Below, piece after piece: positions 22,942 through 33,957 of a stretch of DNA of 64,000 bases (its first letter is position 1; each line of letters opens with the position of its first letter). The stretch is from Camellia lanceoleosa (lineage: Eukaryota; Streptophyta; Magnoliopsida; Ericales; Theaceae), in NCBI GenBank assembly GCA_025200525.1, contig CM045762.1, forward strand, positions 25,356,084 through 25,420,083. The letters run 5' to 3'. The position numbers and the translations under genes were made by a program. The notes beneath the pieces are model-generated. The model made no database searches. It had not been told where the DNA came from and was given only the letters and a program-made list of their open reading frames with translations.

Positions 22942-23245
22942 GTGAGCGGGGGTGCTCATTATTGACCTTTCCCTCTCATACCTAAGGTTCCGAGCCAAGT
23001 ATCCTTGGTTACGACGAACAGTGGCCTTGGCACTGAGTCATGGGTTTCCTAATTTCCCAAAATATTAGGTGGTGACTCTGAGATCTGATGACGCAGTCCA
23101 TTTTTGACAAAATTGCAATAAAATGGATTTTTTAATAAAAGTTGTCAAATCTGGACTCTCATCTATGTTTCACATTGCACTCGTGAGACTAGATCAAAGA
23201 GATCTCGGGGGTCCGAATCATTTAATCTTGTGAGGTACCCCGGCA

Positions 23246-23657
23246 TTCTGATACAGACTCAGAGGAATTTCAACATTCCCAAGATACCCAGGACTTCTCA
23301 ATCGAAGACCTTGGCCCTGCAGAAAATTTTCACTCAGAGATCAGCTTAATAAATGAAGGAAATTTGCTAATAATCCTCTATTAGCTTATAATGGAAACTA
23401 TGGTTATCTCGTCTGCGAAGATAGAAATCAGAAAATATACTGTAACTTAGCCATCCTAGGTTTTCCCTTCAGCAGAGAAACATTCATCGATGAAAGTTAG
23501 TATCCCAACTATCAGCGTAGCGTCTCTCATGTGTGACCAATAATGGAAGAAGAATACCAAGATAACCAATGAGAGAATGAACCAAATAATGAGGACGATT
23601 TTTATGATCAACTCTTAGTAACGGATCTTGAAGATCTTTCAAATAGAATGTATGGGT
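23246..23657 (+). pseudogene. Broken end of a viral reading frame upstream of the intergenic region
   Basis: A coding-like stretch rich in Asp, Glu, Asn and Gln is readable with one frame change near 23,365 and at least three in-frame stops. It ends in an acidic tail (NNEDDFYDQL) and a TAA at about 23,655. It is directly followed by A-rich sequence and a promoter-like region, so it probably was the last frame before the viral intergenic region. It does not match the end of the frame that stops at 42,474, so it may be a fifth frame or a separate fragment. The function is not recognised. Confidence 0.4.
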
Positions 23658-25346
23658 AAAAAAACAAAAAACAAAAAAACAAAAAAACAAAAAAAAACAG
23701 TGCACTCTATAAACTCTAGAAGCATTCTTGTAGTCTTGAAGTCCCTATTTCATTTACTATTTTGGACTTTTAGCTTCATAGGTTTTTAGACTTTGACTTT
23801 TTGACTCTTTAAAGTTTTTGTATCTAGGAAAGATTGGCTTTGAAGACTCTCTATTATCCAAGCATCCACTTGTCCACATCAATAATTGGCTTTAAGATGA
23901 TCAGAGGAAAAAGACAAATAGCTAGTTTGTAGAAGATAAGGCCTCACTTCAACAAGCAGCAAGATACATGCCAAAAAACGACAACTGTTATTGTAATTAT
24001 TTGTGTCTGTAATTATTTGCATCTTTCAGTAGTAAGGTTTCTCCTTCACTCACTATTTTAATAGAGCAGATGACCCCTACCCTGCTCCATTAAAGAAAAG
24101 CTATGAGAATCCTTACACGTGTATTGTAGTGTCATATTTTTAAATCAAGAATCAAGATAAAGAGGCTTGAATGATGTGCGATGGGGCCCAAAGCAGTACC
24201 CGACATCTTTATGCTAACTCTTTATTGATTCTTTCTATAATCGGTGTCTATTAAAATAAGGAGTTTGTCAAATATATGTATATAATTGTAGTCCTTGTAT
24301 TTATTACCTTCTAGAAATATTGTAAAGCCTATGACTAGGCTTGACTAGGTCATTAGACTTTTGTGCAAAGTTTGGCTGTAAGTTTGAGATAGGCATTAAG
24401 TTTAGGCTAGGTCTTTGGTTTTTGTTTGTATCCATCAATTGTATTATAAATGGGCATTCATGCCAACGGACAATGCAATGTAAATTCTCTCCATTCTTCC
24501 TTGCAAAAAATTCTCCAACTTCTTAAGCCCTTGTCTAAAAAATTCTAAGTGTTCAAGTCTTTCAGTATCTCAAAGTTTGTAACAAAATCTTTGTAAGTAT
24601 AATATATATATTAATATGAAGTGTGAGTAGTCTCTCTTTTCCTTAGATATTTCAAAGGGGTAACTCTTCTGTTTTAAAATTTATTTTCTTTTTGGAAAAC
24701 TAAATTTACAAAATGCTTGCTTGCTCTTTAATATTACATGCTTTGAACCTTTGTAGTATTTATTATTTTCTATTTCATTACTGAGTGACCTTAGTTGAAG
24801 AATCGGTGTGAGCCATGGTTAGACATTGTGGGTAAATTGTTAGTAGAAAGGGAAAGATAAGAAATAGAAAATAAAAATATAATATGTTAAACGAGACTTA
24901 GTTTCAAGGTGGGAGTACATGTAATGAAAGCAAACATTACTTAAAAATAATTTTACCAAATAGGAAAAAGAATTTTAGAATATAAGGAGAGCAACTTGAG
25001 TAGAAATATCAAGGAAATATTTTTAATATAAGAGTAATCAAAATTTTATACTTTTAAAAGAAGAATTTAGAATTAAAATCAGATCCACTACTGAGCTTAT
25101 ATAAGAATTAGAAGATCAAAAACGAAGATATCAATTTCTGTAATCATTAGCCTCTGGTAGATCTCTAGTACACTATAATTTGAAAATCACACAAATAGAT
25201 AGACAGATAACTATGAAATAAGAAGCCTTACAGCTAGTTATACAGCAACGTGAGGATATAATATCAACATAACTGTAGAATTAATTAGATAATTGTCAGT
25301 CCAACTTCAAAATAGTGGTAAACCACTAACACACACCCCAAAAAAT
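23658..25346 (+). promoter_or_regulatory. Viral intergenic region: promoter and leader (inferred)
   Basis: No gene is seen in this AT-rich stretch. A TATA box (TATAAATGGGC, 24,445-24,455) with a CAATGCAATG word about 25 bp downstream is placed as in badnavirus and caulimovirus promoters. Some 900 bp of leader-like sequence with short frames follows, leading to a primer-binding site at 25,347. Short AT microsatellites occur at about 24,604 (ATATATATAT). Confidence 0.45.
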
Positions 25347-25358
25347 TAGTATTAGAGC
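25347..25358 (+). promoter_or_regulatory. Degenerate tRNA-Met primer-binding site
   Basis: TAGTATTAGAGC differs at two bases from TGGTATCAGAGC, the initiator tRNA-Met complement used by caulimovirids. Both changes are of the G-to-A or C-to-T type. It lies about 900 bp downstream of the TATA box and 97 bp before the CACTA insertion. Confidence 0.55.
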
Positions 25359-25455
25359 AGTGTTCAGTTTTAGGACAATTTAAGTTAGTTTATGCATTTT
25401 GCTTACGGAAATAGAGTAGCTGTTATTATTGGACAATTTAGTTTTAAGTTTCATA

Positions 25456-26130
25456 CACTACTACAAAAATAGTTAAAGATCACACTTTGATAAAAAAAAA
25501 AAGATCTCACTTTTATTGGAAGTGTGATAAAAAAAATTAGATTGATATTTTAATCACACTTAATTTGATTGAGTGTGATAATATTTATTTTTTATGTCAC
25601 TTTTCAATTAAGTGTGATTATATATATATATATATATTTTTAATCACACCTTCTAATTAAAGTGTGATTATATATACACTACTACTTTTTAATCACACTT
25701 TTTAAACAAGTGTGATTATATATATATTTTTTAATCACACATTCTAATTAAAGTGTGATTATTTATATATTTTTTAATCACACCTTCTAATTAAAGTGTG
25801 ATTATATATACACTACTACTTTTTAATCACACTTTTTAAATAAGTGTGATTATATATATTTTTTAATCACACATTCTAATTAAAGTGTGATTATTTATAT
25901 ATTTTTTAATCACACATTCTAATTAAAGTGTGATTATATATACACTACTACTTTTTAATCACACTTTTTAAATAAGTGTGATTATATATATATATATATA
26001 TATTTTAATCACACATTTTAATTAAAGTATGATTATATATACATTACTACTTTTTAATCACACTTTTTAAATAAGTGTAATTATATATATATATATATAT
26101 ATTTAACCACACTCCCTAAATAGGTGTGTT
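25456..26130 (+). repeat. CACTA left end and subterminal repeats
   Basis: The terminal CACTACTACAAAAA is followed by more than twenty AATCACAC or GTGTGATTA words arranged as inverted pairs that can fold. A block of about 130 bp repeats four times, each containing CACTACTACTTTTTAATCACAC (25,677; 25,811; 25,942; 26,042 with one change), which mimics the terminus itself. ATATATAT runs separate the units. Confidence 0.85.
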
Positions 26131-26269
26131 TGTATAAAATATGTCAATTTGATTTTTATATAAAATATACAATTCCCAAATCCGCGCCTCAGTTTATAAA
26201 ATTTGACAAAAAAAGGAAAGCACAAAAAATGTGTTTCCGTTTTAAGTTTTGAGTTTTTTTTTTTTTACC

Positions 26270-27400
26270 ATCCAACACTAGCCACCACCCGCCACCATTT
26301 TCCACCACCGTCTTCCGTCGCCACCACCCACCACCCACCCCTCACCACCACTTGCCACCACCACTCACCACTCACTTGTCGCCATTACCCACTACCCGCC
26401 ACCACCAGCCACCAGCCACCCACCACCCGTCACTACCATCTACCTCCTGCCACCACCTACTTGTCATCACCACTCACCACCCACCATCCACCACCTGCCA
26501 CCACCATCCATCCACCACCACCAGCCACCCGCTACCCACCACCACCACCCACTTGTTACCACCTACCACCCGCCACCGTTACCCACCCACCACCACCTGC
26601 CACCACCCATCACCACCCGCCATCCGCCACCCACCTGCCACCACCACCACCACCACCCACTCGCTACCACCCGCCACTGTCACCCATCCACCATCACCAC
26701 CACCTATCTACCCGCCACCACCCACCACTACCGCCCATCCGTCACCCACCTGCCACCGCCACCCATCACGTGCCACCACCACCACCACCCCCCACTCGCT
26801 ACCACTCACCACCCGTCACCGTCACTCACCCACCCACCACCACCCACCACCCATCACCCACCCCTCACCACCACTTGCCACCACCACTCACCACCCACCT
26901 GTCGCCATCATCCACTACCCGCCACCACCAGCCACCCACCATCCGTCACTACCATCTACCGCCTGCCACCACCTACTTGCCATCACCACTCACCACCCAC
27001 CTGCCACCACCATCCACCCACCACCACCAGCCACCCGCCACCCACCACCACCACCACCACCACCACCACCTACCACCACACTACCACCACACCACCACCA
27101 CCACCTCCCGCCACCACCTATCACCACCACATCCGCCACCCACCACCACCACACCGCCACCACCACCACCCACTCGCTACCACCCGCCACTGTCACCCAC
27201 CATCACCACCCACCACCTACCTGCCACTCGCCCATCCGCCACCCACCTGCCACCGCCACCCATCACCTGCCACCACCACCACCACCATCACCACCCACTC
27301 GCTACCACTCACCACCCGTCACCGTCACTCACCCATCCACCACCACCACCCACCACCCACCGTCACTACTTTTCACCACCGTCTTCCGCCGCCACTTGCC
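26270..27400. repeat. CCA/CACC-rich minisatellite
   Basis: About 1.1 kb is made of degenerate CCACCACCCACCACT-type words. Longer blocks are duplicated; for example, 26,350-26,470 resembles 26,870-26,990. Because CCA, CAC and ACC contain no stop codon, long frames (421 and 376 codons) stay open in two plus frames, and one is also open on the minus strand. The translations are only Pro/Thr/His, without start context or exon signals, so this is treated as repeat and not as a gene. Confidence 0.75.
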
Positions 27401-27611
27401 ATTTCTCACTCTTTTTTATATTTTTAAAATTTTTAAAATATTTTGTCAATTATCAAACGTGTTTGTAATTTATATTTTTTAAAAAATAAATAAAAATTAA
27501 TTTATAAAATTTTTATAAATATAAATTAAAAACGTAGGGGTTACCAAACACAACCTTAACTTTTCACACCACGCAATTTCTGCCGTGAATAATACGACCA
27601 GAATAAAAATA

Positions 27612-27641
27612 GGCGCCAAAATGAAATATTCTGGCGCCAAA
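27612..27641 (-). promoter_or_regulatory. Pair of E2F-like sites upstream of the Alba-like exon
   Basis: GGCGCCAAAA (27,612-27,621) and GGCGCCAAA (27,633-27,641) each contain TTTGGCGC on the minus strand, which fits the plant E2F consensus TTTSSCGC. They lie about 480-500 bp upstream of the captured ATG, just before a (CT)n run (about 27,667-27,703). This suggests the transposon captured the promoter and 5' leader of the source gene with the exon. Function is inferred. Confidence 0.45.
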
Positions 27642-27672
27642 TGATAAAATGAAATACTCTTCAATTGGGCAT

Positions 27673-27706
<34 letters not shown>

Positions 27707-28117
27707 ACGAATGCTAAAAACTCCTTAACTTAACAGTGATCTCCAATGTGCAGAAGTTACTACTACTCTCTGCTCCTCCTCCACACTCTTCCATTTCAAA
27801 CCCTAAATCATATTCTCACCAATTTCACTCTCTCTCCTCCAATTTCTCTCTCTACAATCCACAACGGCCATGGCTCTTCTCTCACCAAATTCATTGATCC
27901 AGAGCTGCCATGGAGACTAGCAAAAGACAAGAGCGGGTTTTCAGAGACTTCTATTGCCTTTTACCCATTCCGAACTCGCTCAACACTCACCACGGTTACC
28001 CCTCTTCCTATTCCCTTCTTCAGATCTAATTTCTGTGTACCCTTTTGTTGTTTTCTTGTTGGGTTTTTGATTTTTTGGAGAAAAAATTGTTTTTGATTTT
28101 GGGTTTTTTGTGTTTAG

Positions 28118-28237
28118 ATGGATCGGTATCAGAGGGTAGAGAAACCGAGGCCAGAGACGCCGATTAACGAGAATGAAATTTGTATAACCACTCAGGAGAG
28201 GATGAGGAACTACATTATTTATGCTACCACTCTGTTT

Positions 28238-28240
<3 letters not shown>
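28118..28240 (+). pseudogene. Captured first coding exon of an Alba-like DNA/RNA-binding protein gene
   Basis: The 41-codon exon starts MDRYQRVEKPRPETPINENE and continues to RMRNYIIYATTLFQ, ending at a GT donor inside a (CT)n intron start. This matches the N-terminus of plant Alba-like proteins, small basic chromatin- or RNA-binding proteins with an Alba fold. An AG acceptor directly precedes the ATG (TGTTTAG|ATG), so the upstream transcribed sequence (27,720-28,030) is probably a 5' leader exon. No later Alba exons are present; downstream sequence changes to an ABIL fragment. It is open and unbroken but cannot make an Alba domain alone. Confidence 0.8.
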
Positions 28241-28272
<32 letters not shown>

Positions 28273-28943
28273 TTGAAAAATTAGGGTTTTGATTGAGCAA
28301 ATCAAAAATTAGAATTGTGTTTTGGGTTGTGAAATTATTATTATTATTTTTTTTGTTTTTAAATTTCTTGAATGCGAGTTGGGGAAAATATTTGAATCTA
28401 AATTGGAAAAATTAAAACCTAAATGTGAAATTAGGTTCTTGGGTTGAACACAAATTTTTTTTTTTATTATTATTATTATAAATTTGTTGAATCTAAAGAA
28501 ATTGGGTTCTATTACCAAAATCAAGTGAGCATATATTAAATTGGAAAAAATTGTGTTCCTTTGGAATCTGAGGCATAATGCTTTTGCTCAGTTTATAAAT
28601 GAAGTTTGCAGCTGTTGCCCAATTTCTTGATTCCTGTAATGCACCTGCAACAATTTTGGTTTAGTATAATTTTGGTATTAGTATAATTTTGGTTTCCTAA
28701 ATTGGAATGGAATGAAGCCATGAAAGAATCAGATTCATGTTTCTGGTGTATATTTGGTCAAATTGAAGGGTATTTTTAAACTATCACATAACAGTAATAA
28801 CACTTCAGTAGTTATTTCTGATAAGTAACAATTAAGTTTTTCAGTAAATGGAACTTGAAATGTTGCACGTGTTTTTCAATTGATCCTACTGATTTAAAGT
28901 ATGGTTTTGAAATTTTATATTACTATTATGTTTGTTTCATTAG

Positions 28944-29420
28944 GATTTGAAGAATCTGAGAACACTGACTCTACTCATTTCTTGAGTATTTTGAATTGTC
29001 ATACACCAATGATGACCAAAAACAGATGTGAGTTTCTCTAATTCATTAGATCTCTGATAATAATGAACATGAAGAATTGTGTTTTCCTTTTCTTTCTCAA
29101 TTGTTGTATAATTTGCTTTGTTTTGGCTCACAAATAATTTACAGTGGTGGATACATTGAAAGATTATGCCATTAAAGCCCTCGTGAATACAAGTGGATCA
29201 TTTGGGTTACGTGACATATAAGGTTAATAATCTATTGGATGAAAAGGTTGATGAAGTTTCGAACGAGTTTGGGTATCTTGTATTGAGCAGTATTCTCGTA
29301 ATTCCTCATTATTCGTGGTCGATTCAAAGGTTTTTTTTTTGGTTAGAAGAAATATTTTTCGAAGAAATTTATGTCTGAGTTGGTGAAAGTCAAAGAATAT
29401 GGCCACCATTATACTGCAGA
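28944..29420 (+). pseudogene. Captured fragment of an ABIL (Abl-interactor-like, SCAR/WAVE complex) gene
   Basis: Two exon-like pieces are seen. The first (28,944 to about 29,027), after an AG acceptor, reads DLKNLRT and then a diverged stretch with TNDDQKQ in another frame. The second (from about 29,145) reads VDTLKDYAIKALVNT, then, one frame away, DHLGYVTYKVNNLLDEKVDEVS. ABIL proteins carry this Abi-homology region in the same order; they are subunits of the SCAR/WAVE complex that activates ARP2/3 actin nucleation. A one-base insertion near 29,190 breaks the frame and later sequence decays. Both ends of the gene are missing, so it is a pseudogene fragment inside the CACTA element. Confidence 0.7.
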
Positions 29421-30125
29421 TCCTATTTATCTACTTTAAATCTCATATAAACTGAGCAAACACTAGGATCAAACTTTTAAATGAGCTTGGAATGATGAAT
29501 CTTTAGATACAGTACCCATGAATTTAAAATTTGAAAGACAATATCTCATGTTTTGCCTCTATGATGTCGGATAGGATAATTGAAATTTCCCAACTTCACA
29601 AGAACCATCATAGACTTAGATACAATACCTTTATGATTTTATTTTGAAGAAGGTGAGTTTTTTCTTGAAATTATTATTCAACTGGCTAAACATTTATTTG
29701 GAAATTCATATTTTGGTTTGAACTATATCCAGGATTTATTGGTAGTGATGCTTTATATGGAGGAAGGTCTTACACTAATAATGGTCTATACATGATCTAA
29801 GGTTACATAGGTCTTTAAAATACATGATCTAAGTACACTTTCTGCTGTTGTTGTATGATCCTGTTGCTGCTGTTCATCTTCCTTGTCATTTTCTCTTTCT
29901 TCATTAGTTGTCATGTGTTTTCTTACTTTTTTGCATCCTTTTATGTCCATTCTCTACTTGTTGGATCCAGAAATCTGTAGCACAGGCAAAAAAATTATTA
30001 GAACTGTACCTTTTTAGCTCAAATTTTTTCTTCTTTTTTTTTTCTTTTTGAAAATCAAAATGAACATTAATATTGCCTACTTACCCACTCTATTGAAATA
30101 GGCACTGTTTTCCAAAATTTCATAC

Positions 30126-32165
30126 ATGTTTGCAATTTTCGAGCTCTTCCATGGCTTCCATACCATAGGTACTCTTGGTTCAGACCCAGTCATCACAGAC
30201 CCATCAACGCCAACATTTGCCATATCAGTCGAGAACATAACTGAAAAAAGCGAAATGAAGAATGAGAATGAACTGCTTATTAATGATGAGTTTGAGAAGG
30301 TGCTAGAAATTTGAAGAAGACGGTTGCAATGACTCATCTGGGAGAAACAAATCATGTTAGTCTTGGAAGAAAGCTTATGTTAATCTTGGAAGAAGTAGCC
30401 ATGGTAGTACCATTACACTTAGCGGAAAGCCATTGGAAGGCACAGAGACCCGGTTGGAATGGAACAACAATCATCACCTCGGGGCTATCTGTTTGGATCA
30501 GCAATTGAGTTGCCAGAAACAACCACAGTGGTAAAGAAGGAACATAGAACATCGCTTGGGGAGCTGTTTCAGAGGACAAAAATAGCAGAGGAAAATTATG
30601 TAGCCAAAAGTGAGAGGGGAGAAAAACAGACAGAAAAGGAGACAGATAAATCAGCCATACACCTCATGAAAAAGATGCTGAAGAAAAGAATGGTTCATGG
30701 TTCTTCTTGGAGCTCCACCACATCGACTGGGGGAAATGTTGGCTCTACTTCATCTGAGACAAAATTGCATAAGGCATGTGTACTTCTAGTTTAGACCTAT
30801 ATTACATGAACTTGGGTGCAATGCATATCAAAATGCCGGACCCAACAAAACTCAAATTTAAGGTTTGCAAACTCGGCAAAAAAAGGTCAATTTTTTTTTA
30901 TATTATTTTTAATATATTATGTGAGACAAAATGGAAACATAGTGTCAAAAAGGCATTTTACTTATTTTAAATCAATTATACAACAATATATATATATATA
31001 ATAGTGTTAAATATAAATATGTAAGAAGCTCCGATGGAAAGTGTTAGACACATACAGATATTTGATTTATTTTGAAGTGTCTACCTAACATAGGCTTAGA
31101 TACTAAATCTTCTGAAATGAGCACACACAGCACTGCATCTCCTAGACGTGGTTTTGTTGGTACCATTAAGATAAAAAAAAAATATCCCCATAATTGAGGA
31201 TGTTAGGAGGGATAGACTGGATACAGACTTGATCTTCGATATAATATGCACAAAGTGGTTGCTCTCATATTGAAACCCATGTTCTCATGCTTGGCATCCC
31301 GAGCATTTTACCATTGCTCCAAGCACAATATCATCTGTAATTCAATTACAAAGAACATAATGTGAAGTGTCAATAAACCAATCAGATGGTTGTCACTAAG
31401 CTTTTCCGAGTATTTCACTGAATCTGAATCCTACAGGATGCACTAGCAAGTCCAGGTTATGTATTCTCTGATTGGTTTCCTAATTCAACAAATTACTACA
31501 TGCAGATCCTCCACATGTTCCACAGGAAAGTCCATCCTGAAAGCTCCACGGCTGCATGAAAATCTCATGAGCCTCGTAAAAATGACATAAAGAACAACAT
31601 CACCTATGAGGGGGGACTACAATAATGCAGATGGAATGCTCCCAGACGAAGATATCATGATATTTCCTCAGAGAGCCCTTTCAAGAGAGAGCTTTAGACG
31701 CTTAAAGAGCCACTCCAACCTACCCCAAGTCACACTCAGTGGAAGCGATTCAAATGGGAACATGGAATTCTGGATCAAAACAGATGCAGGCTGTAAGTAC
31801 ATATATATCTCCCATCCCAAAATCCAATCTACATTCCAGAGACTGGTGATTATAGTGTGACAGAGACTAGATTATGGACCGTAGATCCTGGAATTTATTA
31901 TCACTCTTTGGCTGCTGAAGATGTAACTAAATTTTCTCGATATGCATGAAGGGAAGCCCTCCTACTTGAGGTCCCAATCTAGTTTCACACTTACATTCTC
32001 TTATTAGTACAAGTCATATATGGGTTCAGATATCATGTCCTCGTGAAAATTTGTAGCATGTAAGGCACTAATGTAGATATAATTATTACAGTGGTCCAAC
32101 TATTTTCGTAATTAACCTCACTTAGTTCTATTGTTTACACTGCAGACTTGGTGTTGGAGCTCTAG
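30126..32165 (+). pseudogene. Captured LAZY1-like (IGT family) gene copy, nearly complete 3' half, frameshifted
   Basis: The first large exon piece (30,126-30,773) contains the family hallmark HTIGTLG (about 30,159-30,179), then an acidic ELLINDEFEKVLE, then STITLSGKPLEG, then LGELFQRTKIAEENY and a Lys-rich KKMLKKRM, ending KLHK. After an intron, exon 4 (31,506 to about 31,789) begins ILHMFHRKVHPES and, after an in-frame TGA and a one-base shift in a G run near 31,610, continues EDIMIFPQRALS...SHSNLPQVTLSGSDSNG. A last exon (32,146-32,165) encodes the terminal LVLEL and a stop. IGT proteins set branch and root angle in gravity responses. At least two frameshifts and two stops make it a pseudogene. 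The N-terminal exons are absent. Confidence 0.8.
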
Positions 32166-33955
32166 AGGCGAAGATGCATTCGAAGTGTAGTTATGATATA
32201 TTAGCATTAAGCGATGGCGATGTATTATATTTATAAATATTCTCCTCCTGGATGATTATTTTCTAACAATATCTGAGTGGTTATATCCTAATAAGCTAGA
32301 GAATGATAAAAGAATAAAAGAGGTCCCTCTCTAAATACCCATGAGTATATGTCAAGATTGAGGTCTATCCGTCTGTTAGTAAACATGGTTCAATTATTCT
32401 AACTGTCTAACTATCTAACAACTTGTAACCAATCTTCTAACTAATATCTAACTCTAACAAATATCTAATATCTCTAACAGACAGATATAGGAACAGAAGC
32501 TGAGCTGGATCTAAAGTTGCAGCTGTGAGATGGGCGTGAGTGCTGCTGATATGGTGGTGGCACTGATGCCTTAGACTATAGCAGCATAAGCTGTGACTAT
32601 AGCAGCATACCTTTTATTTTATAACATTTATAAAAAAATGCTATAAACAAATGTTATTAATTATACTTTTTGTTGTAGTGTCACATCACACTGAATTTGA
32701 TAAAAGATCATGCAGACTTCTTGGGAAGCCCAATAATTTTGAAAAGATAAACTTTTATCTATACGATTATATTACATGTACACATTGAACATACAAGAAG
32801 AGTCCAATGAATGCATATGTGTTGATAAATGCCTCACAAATTGGAAAACAATCTAGATTATGCAGGTAGGAGATACGCTTGAAAATGGAAAGATATTAGT
32901 CAGGGATCACTCATTATGCAAACAATGATAAGTTCATATTAAGAGACCAACTTAAGTAGTCGATGTTGTTTTGTGTAGTTTTTTTTCTATTTTAAAGGGC
33001 AATGATAATGTAGCACGTCTTCACTGGTAGCAATTGTGAATTTTTTATCTTTTATTGTTTCTTCTTTCTTGAAATAACAGTATTAAAAGGAATACCAAAA
33101 TCTGTGAGAGAATAGAATACATATATGCTTTAAATCTCAACTTCTTGACCTGAATATGTTTTCCTGATTTTTCGCCATTGCTGTAGCTCCTTGATAAAGC
33201 TATTTCAGATGTTAAGCTACTTCAGTCATTTGATCTATGTAGTGGTTTCACTATGTGGGACTATTGCAAACTTTCTTGGAGTGTTGAGATGCCATTATAC
33301 CCTTATAGTGTACTGAATGTGCTTGTTTATCTTTAAGAACTTGTTTAACGTAAATGTTCTCCAGTTACGGTTACATGCTCCCTTTTCTGCCTATGCAACA
33401 GTTTGATCGACAATTGTAGTTTGTAGTTCTAATTTAAGCTCATTTACTTGACTATGTTAGTCTCATTTATAGGGGCTGCTATGGTTTTCCATGGGTTTTA
33501 ATACTTTATTGCAAGCTAGTAATGGAAATTTCAATTTTTCATTTCTTTCAGTGACAGGACAAAATATTATCTGTTGGCATCCTTTGTTCTACACATAAAG
33601 CATAGTGAGTCCAAGGATTCCACTGTAAGCCCAAGAATTTTCTTTGTCAGTCTGGCAGTGAACAAGACTATCTCCTTGTCCTAGAACATTTTACGATCTC
33701 TCTTACTCAAAATAAGTTTGAGTCTATGAGTAGAGAGGTTTTTGAGTGATTTTTACCCAAATTTAAATTTGATATAGGTTTCAGTCAAGGGTTGGAGATG
33801 CCATTATATCACTGTGTATTCTATATTTAATTTTCATTTTGAGACTGAATAGTTATTGTTTGTCTTTTATTTGTAAATATTTCAGATTCATCATGATATG
33901 ACAGCTCATTTATCTCACTATTTTGTATATACGGGCCATAATTTGTATCTAACAG
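32166..33955 (+). other. CACTA interior without recognised gene
   Basis: About 1.8 kb of AT-rich sequence. The first few hundred bases probably represent the 3' flank of the captured LAZY-like gene. From 33,150 to 33,900 the sequence looks intron-like (T-rich tracts, few open frames). No motif was recognised. Confidence 0.3.
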
Positions 33956-33957
33956 GA

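Larger units (their letters stand above)
10815..23255 (+). mobile_element. Large non-autonomous Tat/Ogre-like LTR retrotransposon
   Basis: Two direct LTRs flank about 7.1 kb of internal sequence. Signals seen: a primer-binding site with the Ogre-type word TGGCGACTCTGCTGGGGA five bases after the LTR terminus TGTTACA, a GGGGCAAC-ending purine tract just before TGTAGACACC, and long LTRs (3.1 kb for the right one). The internal region has no complete gag, protease, RT, RNase H or integrase, only a short pol remnant near 14.2 kb, several tandem arrays and an antisense frame. The design resembles a large retrotransposon derivative (LARD) of the Ty3/gypsy Tat lineage. The 5' LTR lacks its outer part, so no target-site duplication could be checked. 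Confidence 0.8.
20124..23255 (+). repeat. 3' LTR (most complete copy, ~3.1 kb)
   Basis: It begins TGTAGACACCTCATTTTG. It contains a duplicated U3 block (20,548-20,930), a TATA box near 21,168, long U5-like sequence with TTGCATGTTCTA repeats, the hairpin at 22,926-22,941 and a diverged copy of the TGGCGACTC word near 23,070. The end is diverged: where the 5' LTR reads GGGCATGTTACA this copy reads CGGCATTCTGATACA and passes straight into viral-like sequence, so the boundary is set at 23,245-23,255. All fragments at 1-10.5 kb can be aligned to it. Confidence 0.85.

Noticed and set aside
26203..27482. Two long open frames (421 and 376 codons) and an antisense frame in the CCA-rich block
   Set aside because: CCA, CAC and ACC repeats contain no stop codons in these frames; the products are only Pro/Thr/His. 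Treated as minisatellite.
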